From Bacteroidota bacterium (lineage in GTDB: Bacteria; Bacteroidota; Bacteroidia; Chitinophagales; Chitinophagaceae), in the NCBI GenBank assembly GCA_947441205.1, contig CANETM010000064.1, positions 1 through 8,488 on the forward strand: 8,488 bases of DNA, in the 5' to 3' direction. Shown here piece by piece: positions 1-5,981 of the stretch. Positions within the stretch are counted from its first letter, which is position 1, and every line of letters begins with the position of its first letter. The position numbers were made by a program, and so were the translations under genes. The notes beneath the pieces were generated by a model. That model did no database searches. It saw only the letters and a list, made by a program, of their open reading frames with translations, and was not told where the DNA came from.

Positions 1-265
1 GGTGTTTATAGGCAATTATTCACCTGAGTCAGTTGGAGACTATGCTAGCGGAACGAATCATACATTACCTACAAATGGTTATGCACATGCTTATAGTGGG
101 GTGAGCGTTGACAGTTTCGTTAAAAAAATTACCTTTCAGCACTTAACGGAAAGAGGATTGGTAAATATTGGACAGTCTGTAATTGAAATGGCCAATGCAG
201 AAAGCTTAGATGCACATAGTATTGCAGTGGAAGTGAGATTAAAAGATATTAAATCAAAAATGTAG
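1..265 (+). CDS. hisD: Histidinol dehydrogenase, C-terminal 87 residues (5' end outside window)
   Basis: This is the end of the enzyme that oxidises histidinol to histidine with two NAD+, the last step of histidine synthesis, in the cytoplasm. The reading frame is open from the window edge (first full codon at position 2), and the GTG there is an internal Val, not a start. The fragment carries the family signature GDYASGTNHTLPT. Its Asp13, His20 and His72 have exactly the spacing of E. coli Asp360, His367 and His419; of these, Asp360 and His419 bind the catalytic zinc and His367 contacts the substrate. The C-terminus ends at the usual place for the family, so nothing suggests decay. The stop codon lies 3 nt before the start of hisC, so the two are surely cotranscribed. 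Identification is by recalled family motifs and by context. Confidence 0.95.
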   Translation, partial: VFIGNYSPESVGDYASGTNHTLPTNGYAHAYSGVSVDSFVKKITFQHLTERGLVNIGQSVIEMANAESLDAHSIAVEVRLKDIKSKM

Positions 266-268
266 ATT

Positions 269-1336
269 ATGCAATTTGATATTAAAAAAATAGTTAGACC
301 AAATATTGATAAGTTAAAACCCTATTCATCGGCAAAGGATGAATTTAGTGGAGAATCGCGTATTTTATTAGATGCCAATGAAAATAGTTTGGGGTCGCCT
401 TTAACTAAATGGTATAACCGATATCCAGATCCTTATCAAAAAGAGATTAAAGAAAAGTTAGCGTTCATTAAAAAAATTCCATCTTCTCAAATATTTTTAG
501 GAAACGGTAGCGATGAAATTATTGATTTATTATTTCGTGCATTTTGTGTGCCAGGTAAGGATAATATCATTATTTGCCCACCTACCTATCCAATGTATGA
601 AGTTGGTGCAAACATTAATGATATAACTATTCAATCTGCACCTTTATTGCCAGATTTTCAATTGAATGTTGCCCATATTGAGCAATTGGTGAATGATAAC
701 ACAAAAATTATTTGGATCTGTTCGCCTAACAATCCCACAGGTAATTCATTGGATAGAATAGATATTGAAACAATTTTAAACCATTTTAATGGTTTAGTAG
801 TAGTGGATGAAGCCTATATCAACTTCTCAAAACAAAAATCCTTTGTTCAATCATTGGAGGATTATCCAAACTTAGTGGTATTGCAAACACTAAGTAAGGC
901 TTGGGGTTTGGCAGGCTTAAGGGTAGGAATGTGTTTTGCCAATGAAGCCATTATTGGTTATTTAAATAAAGTAAAACCACCTTATAATATTAGTATAGTA
1001 GCGCAAGAATTGGTATTAAAAGCATTGGATGAAGTTGGGCAGGTAAATGATATGATTCAGCACTTAGTTGAAATGCGAATAGCGCTTGCGGAGGTTATAG
1101 CATCTATGCCACATGTCCAAAAAGTATATCCATCGGACACGAATTTTTTATTGGTTAAAATACCACAGGCTACCCAATTGTATCAATACTTATGTACCAA
1201 AGGTATCATATTAAGAGACCGATCTAGCCTTCAAAATTGTGAAGACAGTGTGCGTATAACAGTTGGTAATGAGAGGGAGAATACCGAACTTGTCGACGCA
1301 ATGTCAGCATGGATTGAAAAAACATTTCCATCTTAA
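269..1336 (+). CDS. hisC: Histidinol-phosphate aminotransferase (PLP-dependent)
   Basis: The enzyme moves an amino group from glutamate to imidazole-acetol phosphate, giving histidinol phosphate. It is a cytoplasmic fold-type I PLP enzyme of 355 residues, the normal size for HisC. Visible motifs are the PLP-phosphate region GNGSDEIIDLLFRAF (from residue 78), PNNPTG at 153-158 with the PLP-contacting Asn155, VVVDEAY at 177-183 with Asp180 that pairs with the pyridine nitrogen, SKAWGLAGLR with the Schiff-base Lys210, and Arg329 in SVRITVG, which should bind the substrate carboxylate. The N-terminal VRPNIDKLKPYSSAKDEF style is typical of Bacteroidota HisC. The ATG lies 3 nt after the hisD stop. 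Aromatic or other aminotransferases are the alternative, but position in the his cluster and the motifs favour HisC strongly. A 72-nt AT-rich gap without clear promoter or terminator follows. Confidence 0.96.
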   Translation: MQFDIKKIVRPNIDKLKPYSSAKDEFSGESRILLDANENSLGSPLTKWYNRYPDPYQKEIKEKLAFIKKIPSSQIFLGNGSDEIIDLLFRAFCVPGKDNIIICPPTYPMYEVGANINDITIQSAPLLPDFQLNVAHIEQLVNDNTKIIWICSPNNPTGNSLDRIDIETILNHFNGLVVVDEAYINFSKQKSFVQSLEDYPNLVVLQTLSKAWGLAGLRVGMCFANEAIIGYLNKVKPPYNISIVAQELVLKALDEVGQVNDMIQHLVEMRIALAEVIASMPHVQKVYPSDTNFLLVKIPQATQLYQYLCTKGIILRDRSSLQNCEDSVRITVGNERENTELVDAMSAWIEKTFPS

Positions 1337-1408
1337 TTTACTAACAAAAAGCAATTCATATATTTATCATTAACAACCTTAATTCATAAACCATTATCAA
1401 TTATTCAA

Positions 1409-2665
1409 ATGAAAACAATTAAAAACATTTTTTTTATTGCGTTGTTGGCAGTTACTGCACAATCACAAGCGCAAAATAATGCAGGTTTGAAATTGCCTAA
1501 CGGGTTTAAAGCAACTTTGTTTGCAGATACCATTGGCAGTGCAAGGCATATTACCATTACTCAAAACGGTGTTTTGTTTGCCAAATTAATGTACCCTAAT
1601 AAAGCGGGTAAAAGTATAGTTCGTTTAGAAGATGCAAATAAGGATGGTATTGCAGATAAAACTACAGGTTGGGCAAATTATGGTGGCACAGGTATTTTTG
1701 TGAGAGGTAAAAACTTATATGCAACATCGGATAATGATGTGTATTTATATCAATTAAATGAGAATGATGAAGTAGTAAATCCATTATCACCTAAAACTAT
1801 CGTAAAAGGTTTAATTGCAAGAAATCAACACGCATCAAAATCAATCACATTAGATGGTCAAAATAATGTGTATGTAAATATTGGAGCTTATTCAAATGCA
1901 TGTCAAGAAAAAGACAGAAACCCAGGTTCAAAAGGCATGATGCCTTGTCCTATTTTGGATTCTGCAGGGGGTATTTGGAAATTTGATGGCAGTAAAGAAA
2001 ATCAAGTTTATGGTGATGGCAAAAGATATGCAACTGGTTTAAGAAATGTGGTAGGCTTGGATTGGAATACGGCTACGAATTCATTATTTGTGACGCAACA
2101 TGGTCGTGATCAATTAAATAGTTTCTATCCAACCTTATATAACGATGCGCAAAATGCTGAATTGCCTGCTGAAACAATGTATGAGATGAAGGAAGGAGAT
2201 AATGCAGGCTGGCCGTATGTTTATTATGATCCTTATCAAAAGAAAAAAATTCTTTCTCCTGAATATGGTGGTGATGGTAAAAAAGAAGGTGGTGAAAATG
2301 CAATCAATCCAACCGCATTTTTTCCTGCACACATGGCCCCGAATGCATTGTTGTTTTATACAGGAAATCAATTTCCTGAAAAATATAAAAATGGTGCATT
2401 TATCGCATTCCATGGTTCATGGAACCGTGCTCCATTGCCACAAGAAGGATATTTCGTAGCATTTGTACCATTTAAAAATGGTAAGCCAAGTGGCGAATGG
2501 GAAATATTTGCAAATGGATTTTCAGGATTGAAAGGTGACGAAAAAGTAAAAAATCCTCGTAATGCAAAAGCGAGACCATGTGGTTTGGCGCAAGGCCCTG
2601 ATGGATCTTTATATGTTAGTGATGACAATAAAGGTTCTATTTTTAAAATTACATATGCTCCATAA
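1409..2665 (+). CDS. Secreted PQQ-type sugar (sorbosone/pyranose) dehydrogenase family protein
   Basis: A 418-residue exported protein of the glucose/sorbosone dehydrogenase beta-propeller family, likely oxidising a sugar or aldehyde with PQQ as cofactor; the true substrate cannot be read from the sequence. Residues 1-21 are a signal peptide (Lys-containing N-terminus, hydrophobic run from 7 to 17, cleavage expected after SQA). An EF-hand-like DANKDGIAD loop lies at 75-83. Family-like conserved spots are His141 in NQHASKS, a possible disulphide pair Cys165/Cys180, GLRN with Arg212, THE QHGRD segment with His231, EGDNAGWPY at 262-270, PAHMAPNALLFY with His308, FHGSWNR at 334-340, and the last blade RPCGLAQGPDGSLYVSDD at 389-406. 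By analogy with soluble glucose dehydrogenase, His141 and Arg212 are candidates for the PQQ site (inference). The gene sits between hisC and hisB without a histidine role and is followed one base later by a cytochrome c gene, its probable electron acceptor. Confidence 0.85.
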   Translation: MKTIKNIFFIALLAVTAQSQAQNNAGLKLPNGFKATLFADTIGSARHITITQNGVLFAKLMYPNKAGKSIVRLEDANKDGIADKTTGWANYGGTGIFVRGKNLYATSDNDVYLYQLNENDEVVNPLSPKTIVKGLIARNQHASKSITLDGQNNVYVNIGAYSNACQEKDRNPGSKGMMPCPILDSAGGIWKFDGSKENQVYGDGKRYATGLRNVVGLDWNTATNSLFVTQHGRDQLNSFYPTLYNDAQNAELPAETMYEMKEGDNAGWPYVYYDPYQKKKILSPEYGGDGKKEGGENAINPTAFFPAHMAPNALLFYTGNQFPEKYKNGAFIAFHGSWNRAPLPQEGYFVAFVPFKNGKPSGEWEIFANGFSGLKGDEKVKNPRNAKARPCGLAQGPDGSLYVSDDNKGSIFKITYAP

Positions 2666-2666
2666 A

Positions 2667-3071
2667 ATGAAAGTAAAATATTATAAATACTGTTTTATTT
2701 TTCTCTTCATATGTGCCTTTTCAAATTTAGTAACAGCACAGGATTTAGTAAAGGGGAAAAAAATATATGCAACCCGATGCTTAGTTTGTCATCAAGCCGA
2801 TGGTGGGGGTGTGCCAAATATGAATGCACCTTTGGATGGCGCTAGCAATGTGGTAGGTAATAATATTTCAAGATTAGTGAGCATTATTAAATATGGCTAT
2901 AATGAAAAAGTAGCATTGGATGGGTTTTATTATAGTAATGCAATGACTGCTAATCCTGATTTAACGGATGCTGATATTGCTAACGTATTAAGTTATATAA
3001 GAACAAGTTGGACTAATAAAGCATCTAAAATTACTTTAGCACAGGTTCAGGTTGTAAAAAGGAAAAAGTAA
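2667..3071 (+). CDS. Small secreted c-type cytochrome, likely partner of the upstream PQQ enzyme
   Basis: A monohaem class I cytochrome c of 134 residues in the periplasm or on the cell surface. Residues 1-24 are a signal peptide with a long aromatic/hydrophobic core and cleavage expected after LVTA. The haem site is Cys38-Leu-Val-Cys41-His42, preceded by GKKIYATRC. The segment GGGVPNMNAPLDG follows, and Met93 in YYSNAMTANPDLTDADI is the best candidate for the second axial ligand. The helix NVLSYIRTSW is the typical C-terminal helix. No lipobox is seen. The frame is open much further upstream, but the ATG at 2667 is chosen because the signal peptide starts there; another in-frame ATG lies at 2655 inside the previous gene. 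The start is one base after the dehydrogenase stop, so translation is probably coupled. The inferred role is accepting electrons from the dehydrogenase. Confidence 0.88.
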   Translation: MKVKYYKYCFIFLFICAFSNLVTAQDLVKGKKIYATRCLVCHQADGGGVPNMNAPLDGASNVVGNNISRLVSIIKYGYNEKVALDGFYYSNAMTANPDLTDADIANVLSYIRTSWTNKASKITLAQVQVVKRKK

Positions 3072-3099
3072 AAAATAATAAGTCGCATTAAAATCGAAT

Positions 3100-4230
3100 A
3101 TGAAACCAATTTTATTTATAGACAGGGATGGCGTTATTTTAGAAGAGCCTAAAACGGATTACCAAATTGATGCCATTCAAAAAACAAGCTTTGTTCCTGG
3201 TGCTATTACTAGCTTGGGTAAAATTGCCACTTCATTTGGTTTTCATAAAGTAATGGTAACGAATCAAGATGGATTGGGTACTACAAGTTATCCAATGGAA
3301 ACTTTTGAGCCTTATCAATCATTAATGTTGCGCACATTGGCTGGCGAAGGATTTGTATTTGATGAAATTTTCATTGACAGCACTTTTGCAGATGATCATA
3401 AACCAACCCGAAAGCCAGGTATAGGAATGTTAACTCATTTATTGAATAATGATGATTTTGATATTAATAATTCGTTTGTTATTGGTGACAGATGGAGTGA
3501 TATTGCACTAGCAAAAAATATAGGGTGTAAAGCTATTTATTTGAAATCACCATTACATAATTTGACACCAGAACAAGAATTGGAGTTAAGACCACACATT
3601 GCTTTTGAAACTGAAAATTGGTTTGATATATATAGTTTTTTAAAACTAGGCTTAAGAAAAGTATCCCATAAACGAAATACTAAAGAAACTAAAATTAATG
3701 TTGAGCTAAATTTAGATGGTAAAGGAGATGCAAAAATTGAAACAGGATTAGGTTTCTTTGATCATATGTTGGAACAAATTGCTCGTCATGGTGCTTTGGA
3801 TTTAAATATTAAGTGTGAAGGTGATTTGCATATTGACGAACACCATACTATTGAGGATGTTGGTATTGCATTAGGGGAAGCGTTTGCATTAGGCTTATTA
3901 GATAAGAGAGGAATGGAGCGTTATGGCTATGCTTTACCAATGGATGAAGCAGAGGCGAAAGTTTTAATTGACTTTGGTGGTCGAAATTGGATTGTATGGG
4001 ATGCTGAATTTAAGCGTGAAAAAATAGGAGAAATGCCTACAGAAATGTTTTTTCACTTTTTCAAATCATTTAGCGATGCTGCAAAAGCCAATTTGAATAT
4101 AAGTTGTAAAGGCGATAATGAACACCATAAAATAGAAGCCATTTTTAAAGCCTTTGCAAAATCCATTAAAATGGCAGTAAGACGCAATCCAGATAGTGAC
4201 GCTTTACCTAGTACAAAAGGGGTTCTTTAA
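3100..4230 (+). CDS. hisB: Bifunctional histidinol-phosphatase / imidazoleglycerol-phosphate dehydratase
   Basis: A 376-residue fusion that does two steps of histidine synthesis: dehydration of imidazoleglycerol phosphate and, later, dephosphorylation of histidinol phosphate. Residues 1 to about 165 are the HAD phosphatase: DRDG with nucleophile Asp8 and acid Asp10, VTNQDG at 53-58, RKPG with Lys105, and GDRWSD at 129-134 with Asp130. From about residue 185 comes the dehydratase: FFDHMLEQIARHG with His222 and His230, DEHHTIEDVG with His248, His249 and Glu252, His319 in EMFFHFFKSF, NEHHKIEAIFKAFAKS with His342, His343 and Glu346, and the terminal LPSTKGVL. The metal-binding His/Glu set is complete. 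The zinc loop known from E. coli HisB (Cys93, His95, Cys101, Cys103) is replaced by Asp93, Thr95, Lys101 and Thr103, probably a lineage trait. The gene starts 28 nt after the cytochrome gene and is the last his gene before the trp leader. Confidence 0.97.
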   Translation: MKPILFIDRDGVILEEPKTDYQIDAIQKTSFVPGAITSLGKIATSFGFHKVMVTNQDGLGTTSYPMETFEPYQSLMLRTLAGEGFVFDEIFIDSTFADDHKPTRKPGIGMLTHLLNNDDFDINNSFVIGDRWSDIALAKNIGCKAIYLKSPLHNLTPEQELELRPHIAFETENWFDIYSFLKLGLRKVSHKRNTKETKINVELNLDGKGDAKIETGLGFFDHMLEQIARHGALDLNIKCEGDLHIDEHHTIEDVGIALGEAFALGLLDKRGMERYGYALPMDEAEAKVLIDFGGRNWIVWDAEFKREKIGEMPTEMFFHFFKSFSDAAKANLNISCKGDNEHHKIEAIFKAFAKSIKMAVRRNPDSDALPSTKGVL

Positions 4231-4233
4231 GAC

Positions 4234-4260
4234 ACTAACGGCCGGTAGTTTAGTATTTTC
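4234..4260 (+). terminator. Possible weak terminator after hisB
   Basis: Just after the hisB stop, ACTAAC and GGTAGT flank a GGCC core (4234-4249), so a short stem with one A/G mismatch can form; an alternative pairing joins ACTAA at 4234-4238 with TTAGT at 4250-4254. A short U-rich stretch (TATTTTC) follows. The stem is short and the U-run is imperfect, so this may end only part of the his transcripts, or be chance. Confidence 0.3.
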
Positions 4261-4272
4261 CTTGAATTACTG

Positions 4273-4303
4273 GGCGTTTAGATTTTTTTGGAGAGGAAAC
4301 GCC
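4273..4303. repeat. Inverted repeat overlapping the trp promoter -33 region (possible operator)
   Basis: GGCGTTT at 4273-4279 and AAACGCC at 4297-4303 are perfect 7-base inverted arms with 17 bases between them, and the -33 element lies in the spacer. A second dyad overlaps it: AACGC at 4298-4302 and GCGTT at 4307-4311, next to the -7 box. No U-run follows, so a terminator is unlikely. A DNA-binding repressor site is possible, but no regulator is known from this sequence and the function is inference. Confidence 0.4.
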
Positions 4304-4318
4304 AAAGCGTTAAATTTG
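4287..4318 (+). promoter_or_regulatory. Bacteroidota-type promoter of the trp operon
   Basis: TTTG at 4287-4290 and TAAATTTG at 4311-4318 match the Bacteroidota primary sigma factor consensus (-33 TTTG and -7 TAnnTTTG) exactly, with a 20-base spacer. If the -7 box is centred as usual, transcription starts near 4323, only about 16 bases before the leader-peptide ATG. The position directly upstream of a Trp-rich leader peptide makes it the likely trp promoter. No equally good match was seen in the other intergenic gaps. Confidence 0.75.
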
Positions 4319-4338
4319 TACCTGTTAATAAAACAAAC

Positions 4339-4395
4339 ATGATTAATTCAAACAATATTTGGTGGTGGCATACAAACTCCGTTGGGGTATTGTAA
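4339..4395 (+). CDS. trpL: trp leader peptide, 18 aa with three consecutive Trp codons
   Basis: The short frame encodes MINSNNIWWWHTNSVGVL and ends with TAA, directly followed by an overlapping in-frame TGA at 4396-4398. Three Trp codons in a row (4360-4368) are very unlikely by chance in an 18-codon frame that starts about 16 bases downstream of a consensus promoter and 112 bases before trpE. Its expected job is to sense charged tRNA-Trp: when it is scarce, a ribosome stalls at the UGG codons and lets the antiterminator form; when it is plentiful, the ribosome runs to the stop codon, covers bases 4381-4393 and lets the terminator form. No Shine-Dalgarno sequence is seen; an A-rich AAAACAAAC precedes the ATG, as is usual in this phylum. 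The peptide itself probably has no further function. Confidence 0.88.
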   Translation: MINSNNIWWWHTNSVGVL

Positions 4396-4454
4396 TGACA
4401 TAGCTATTATTGTCAAAATATACATAAACCCCGACATACCATGTCGGGGTTTAT
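4352..4454 (+). promoter_or_regulatory. Ribosome-mediated trp attenuator: mutually exclusive 1:2, 2:3 and 3:4 pairings
   Basis: Three competing stems can be drawn by eye. Stem 1:2 pairs 4352-4360 (ACAATATTT) with 4385-4393 (GGGTATTGT), six Watson-Crick pairs plus three G-U. Stem 2:3, the antiterminator, pairs GTTGGGGT at 4381-4388 with ACCCCGAC at 4428-4435, eight pairs including one G-U, and can enclose a small TGACA/TGTCA hairpin (4396-4400 with 4411-4415). Stem 3:4 is the terminator. Region 1 lies directly before the Trp codons, so a ribosome stalled there hides it and frees region 2; a ribosome at the stop codon hides region 2. The logic is that of the E. coli trp leader. Folding energies were not computed. 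Confidence 0.8.
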
Positions 4455-4460
4455 TTTTTT
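4424..4460 (+). terminator. trp attenuator terminator hairpin
   Basis: Bases 4424-4437 and 4441-4454 form a perfect 14-bp stem with a 3-base loop (ACC) and a GC-rich centre (CCCCGAC/GTCGGGG), followed directly by seven T residues (4454-4460). This is a textbook intrinsic terminator. It lies between the leader peptide and trpE, so it can stop transcription before the structural genes. It would also stop any read-through coming from the his operon. Confidence 0.92.
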
Positions 4461-4507
4461 AGCAAAATGAATTGATATAATTATAAAGAAAGAATTTAGA
4501 AAAGACA

Positions 4508-5920
4508 ATGCAAAAAAAGCAAATAACAACAAAGGTCACAAGAATGCTGGCCGATACTTACACTCCAGTTGGTATCTATCTTCGTTTGAGAGATCGATTT
4601 AGAGATACTATTTTGTTGGAAAGCACAGATTCGCATGCTTCTGAAAATAGCTATTCATTTATATGTGTGAATGCCATTGGTGGAATTGAAATTTCTTCCT
4701 TAAATGAAATTGAATATAAGTACCCAAATCAAGATCCCGAAAAAGAAACCATTCAAAATGTACATGCTGCCCCCGATCGAATTTGGGCTTATATGCAACA
4801 ATATGAAATGATTGGGCAGGAAGTAAAAGAAGTGGCATTTGCGCAAGGTCTTTATGGTTATACAGCTTATGATGCGATTCCTTTTTTTGACACCATTCAA
4901 TTTAAAGAAGGAGCACCTTTGGTGCCTTTGATGCGTTATCGTTTATATCAATACGTAATTGCTTTTAATCACTTTAAAGACGAGATTTTTATTTGTGAAA
5001 ATAAATTAGAAGGAATTGATTCAGAATTTGATGCATTGGTTTCCTATATTAAGAGTAAGGATGTCCCTCAGTATCCATTTAGTTTAGTTGGAACTGAGTC
5101 GTCCAATTTTACAGATGAGGCCTATCGTGAAGCGGTTAAAAAGGGCATACAACATTGTATGAGAGGTGACGTTTTTCAAATAGTTTTAAGCAGACGTTTT
5201 CAACAATCATTTAAAGGTGATGAGTTTAACGTTTACCGTACCTTAAGGAATATTAATCCTTCTCCTTATTTATTTTTCTTTGACTATGGTGATTATAAAT
5301 TAATGGGTTCATCGCCTGAAGCGCAAATTATTATTAATAATGGCAAAGCCATCGTGCATCCTATTGCCGGCACTTTTAAAAGGACAGGTGACGAAATCGT
5401 CGATGCAAATATGACACAAAAGTTATTAGACGATCCAAAGGAAAATGCAGAGCATGTGATGTTGGTGGATTTAGCACGTAACGATTTAAGCAGAGTTTGT
5501 ACTGAAGTAGGCGTAAAGCAATATCGTCAAGTTCATTATTACAGCCATGTGATACATTTAGTCAGTGAAGTGGAAGGTATGGTTGAGGACGGCGCTAATC
5601 CTTTTCACTTGATTGCAAAAACTTTTCCAGCAGGCACATTGAGTGGAGCACCTAAGTTTAAGGCAATGCAAATTATTGACGCCATCGAGCCTACTAAACG
5701 TTCCTATTATGGTGGCTGTATCGGGTTTGTTGGATTTAATGGCACTTGTAACCAAGCCATTATGATTCGTACTTTTTTGAGTCAACAAAATACGCTTACT
5801 TATCAGGCTGGAGCAGGGGTAGTAGCTGCTAGTGTTCCTGAAAGTGAATTACAGGAAGTGAATAATAAATTGAATGCATTAAAAACAGCAATGGTATTAG
5901 CTGAAAAAATTCACGATTAA
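4508..5920 (+). CDS. trpE: Anthranilate synthase component I
   Basis: The chorismate-binding subunit makes anthranilate from chorismate with ammonia delivered by TrpG, the first committed step of tryptophan synthesis. It has 470 residues, within the normal range. LLES at 36-39 aligns with the Trp feedback site (Ser40 in Salmonella TrpE), and NPSPY at 250-254 is the second part of that site, so allosteric inhibition by Trp is expected. Catalytic-domain motifs are GSSPEA at 267-272, HPIAGT at 284-289, ENAEHVMLVDLARNDL from 312, FPAGTLSGAPK at 373-383, YYGGCIGFVGFNG at 400-412 and GAGVVAASVPESELQEV from 435. The feedback motif, the following trpG and the Trp leader argue against PabB or a menaquinone/siderophore isochorismate synthase. 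The ATG lies 112 nt after the leader peptide stop, in an A-rich context. Transcription is expected to be controlled by the attenuator. Confidence 0.97.
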   Translation: MQKKQITTKVTRMLADTYTPVGIYLRLRDRFRDTILLESTDSHASENSYSFICVNAIGGIEISSLNEIEYKYPNQDPEKETIQNVHAAPDRIWAYMQQYEMIGQEVKEVAFAQGLYGYTAYDAIPFFDTIQFKEGAPLVPLMRYRLYQYVIAFNHFKDEIFICENKLEGIDSEFDALVSYIKSKDVPQYPFSLVGTESSNFTDEAYREAVKKGIQHCMRGDVFQIVLSRRFQQSFKGDEFNVYRTLRNINPSPYLFFFDYGDYKLMGSSPEAQIIINNGKAIVHPIAGTFKRTGDEIVDANMTQKLLDDPKENAEHVMLVDLARNDLSRVCTEVGVKQYRQVHYYSHVIHLVSEVEGMVEDGANPFHLIAKTFPAGTLSGAPKFKAMQIIDAIEPTKRSYYGGCIGFVGFNGTCNQAIMIRTFLSQQNTLTYQAGAGVVAASVPESELQEVNNKLNALKTAMVLAEKIHD

Positions 5921-5927
5921 ATAACAG

Positions 5928-5961
5928 GATTAATGAAAGCAAAATTCATTAATCATTAATC
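5928..5961 (+). repeat. 10-bp inverted repeat plus tandem heptamer between trpE and trpG
   Basis: GATTAATGAA at 5928-5937 and TTCATTAATC at 5945-5954 are perfect inverted arms around the loop AGCAAAA. The right arm ends with ATTAATC, which is repeated at once at 5955-5961. The arms are AT-rich and an A-rich stretch, not a U-run, follows, so it is not a normal terminator. It could be an mRNA-processing or stability element that sets the trpE:trpG ratio, a protein site, or a small sequence duplication; nothing here decides. Confidence 0.55.
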
Positions 5962-5981
5962 GAAAAAATAAAAAAGAAGAA

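Noticed and set aside
1337..1408. Separate promoter or terminator before the dehydrogenase gene
   Set aside because: No TAnnTTTG box with a spaced TTTG and no GC-containing stem with U-run was found; only an AATTCATA direct repeat (1353-1360 and 1381-1388) in AT-rich sequence, which is likely chance.
2073..2628. Minus-strand frames opposite the dehydrogenase, and those opposite trpE and trpD
   Set aside because: They are short, rich in His/Phe or low-complexity residues, show no family motif and lie fully opposite well-supported genes.
2562..2666. Longer cytochrome frame starting at 2562 inside the dehydrogenase gene
   Set aside because: The extra residues are the out-of-frame shadow of the dehydrogenase end; the signal peptide begins at the ATG at 2667, one base after the previous stop.
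1337..3099. Mobile element or genomic island carrying the dehydrogenase and cytochrome
   Set aside because: No transposase, integrase, terminal inverted repeats or target duplication is seen, and composition looks like that of the flanking his genes by eye.
4323..4507. T-box or other tRNA/ligand-binding riboswitch before trpE
   Set aside because: The leader is short, has no T-box-like conserved bulge that I can see, and the Trp-codon leader peptide explains the switch.
5928..5980. Intrinsic terminator after trpE
   Set aside because: The hairpin arms are AT-rich and an A-rich stretch, not a U-run, follows; the downstream genes continue the same pathway.
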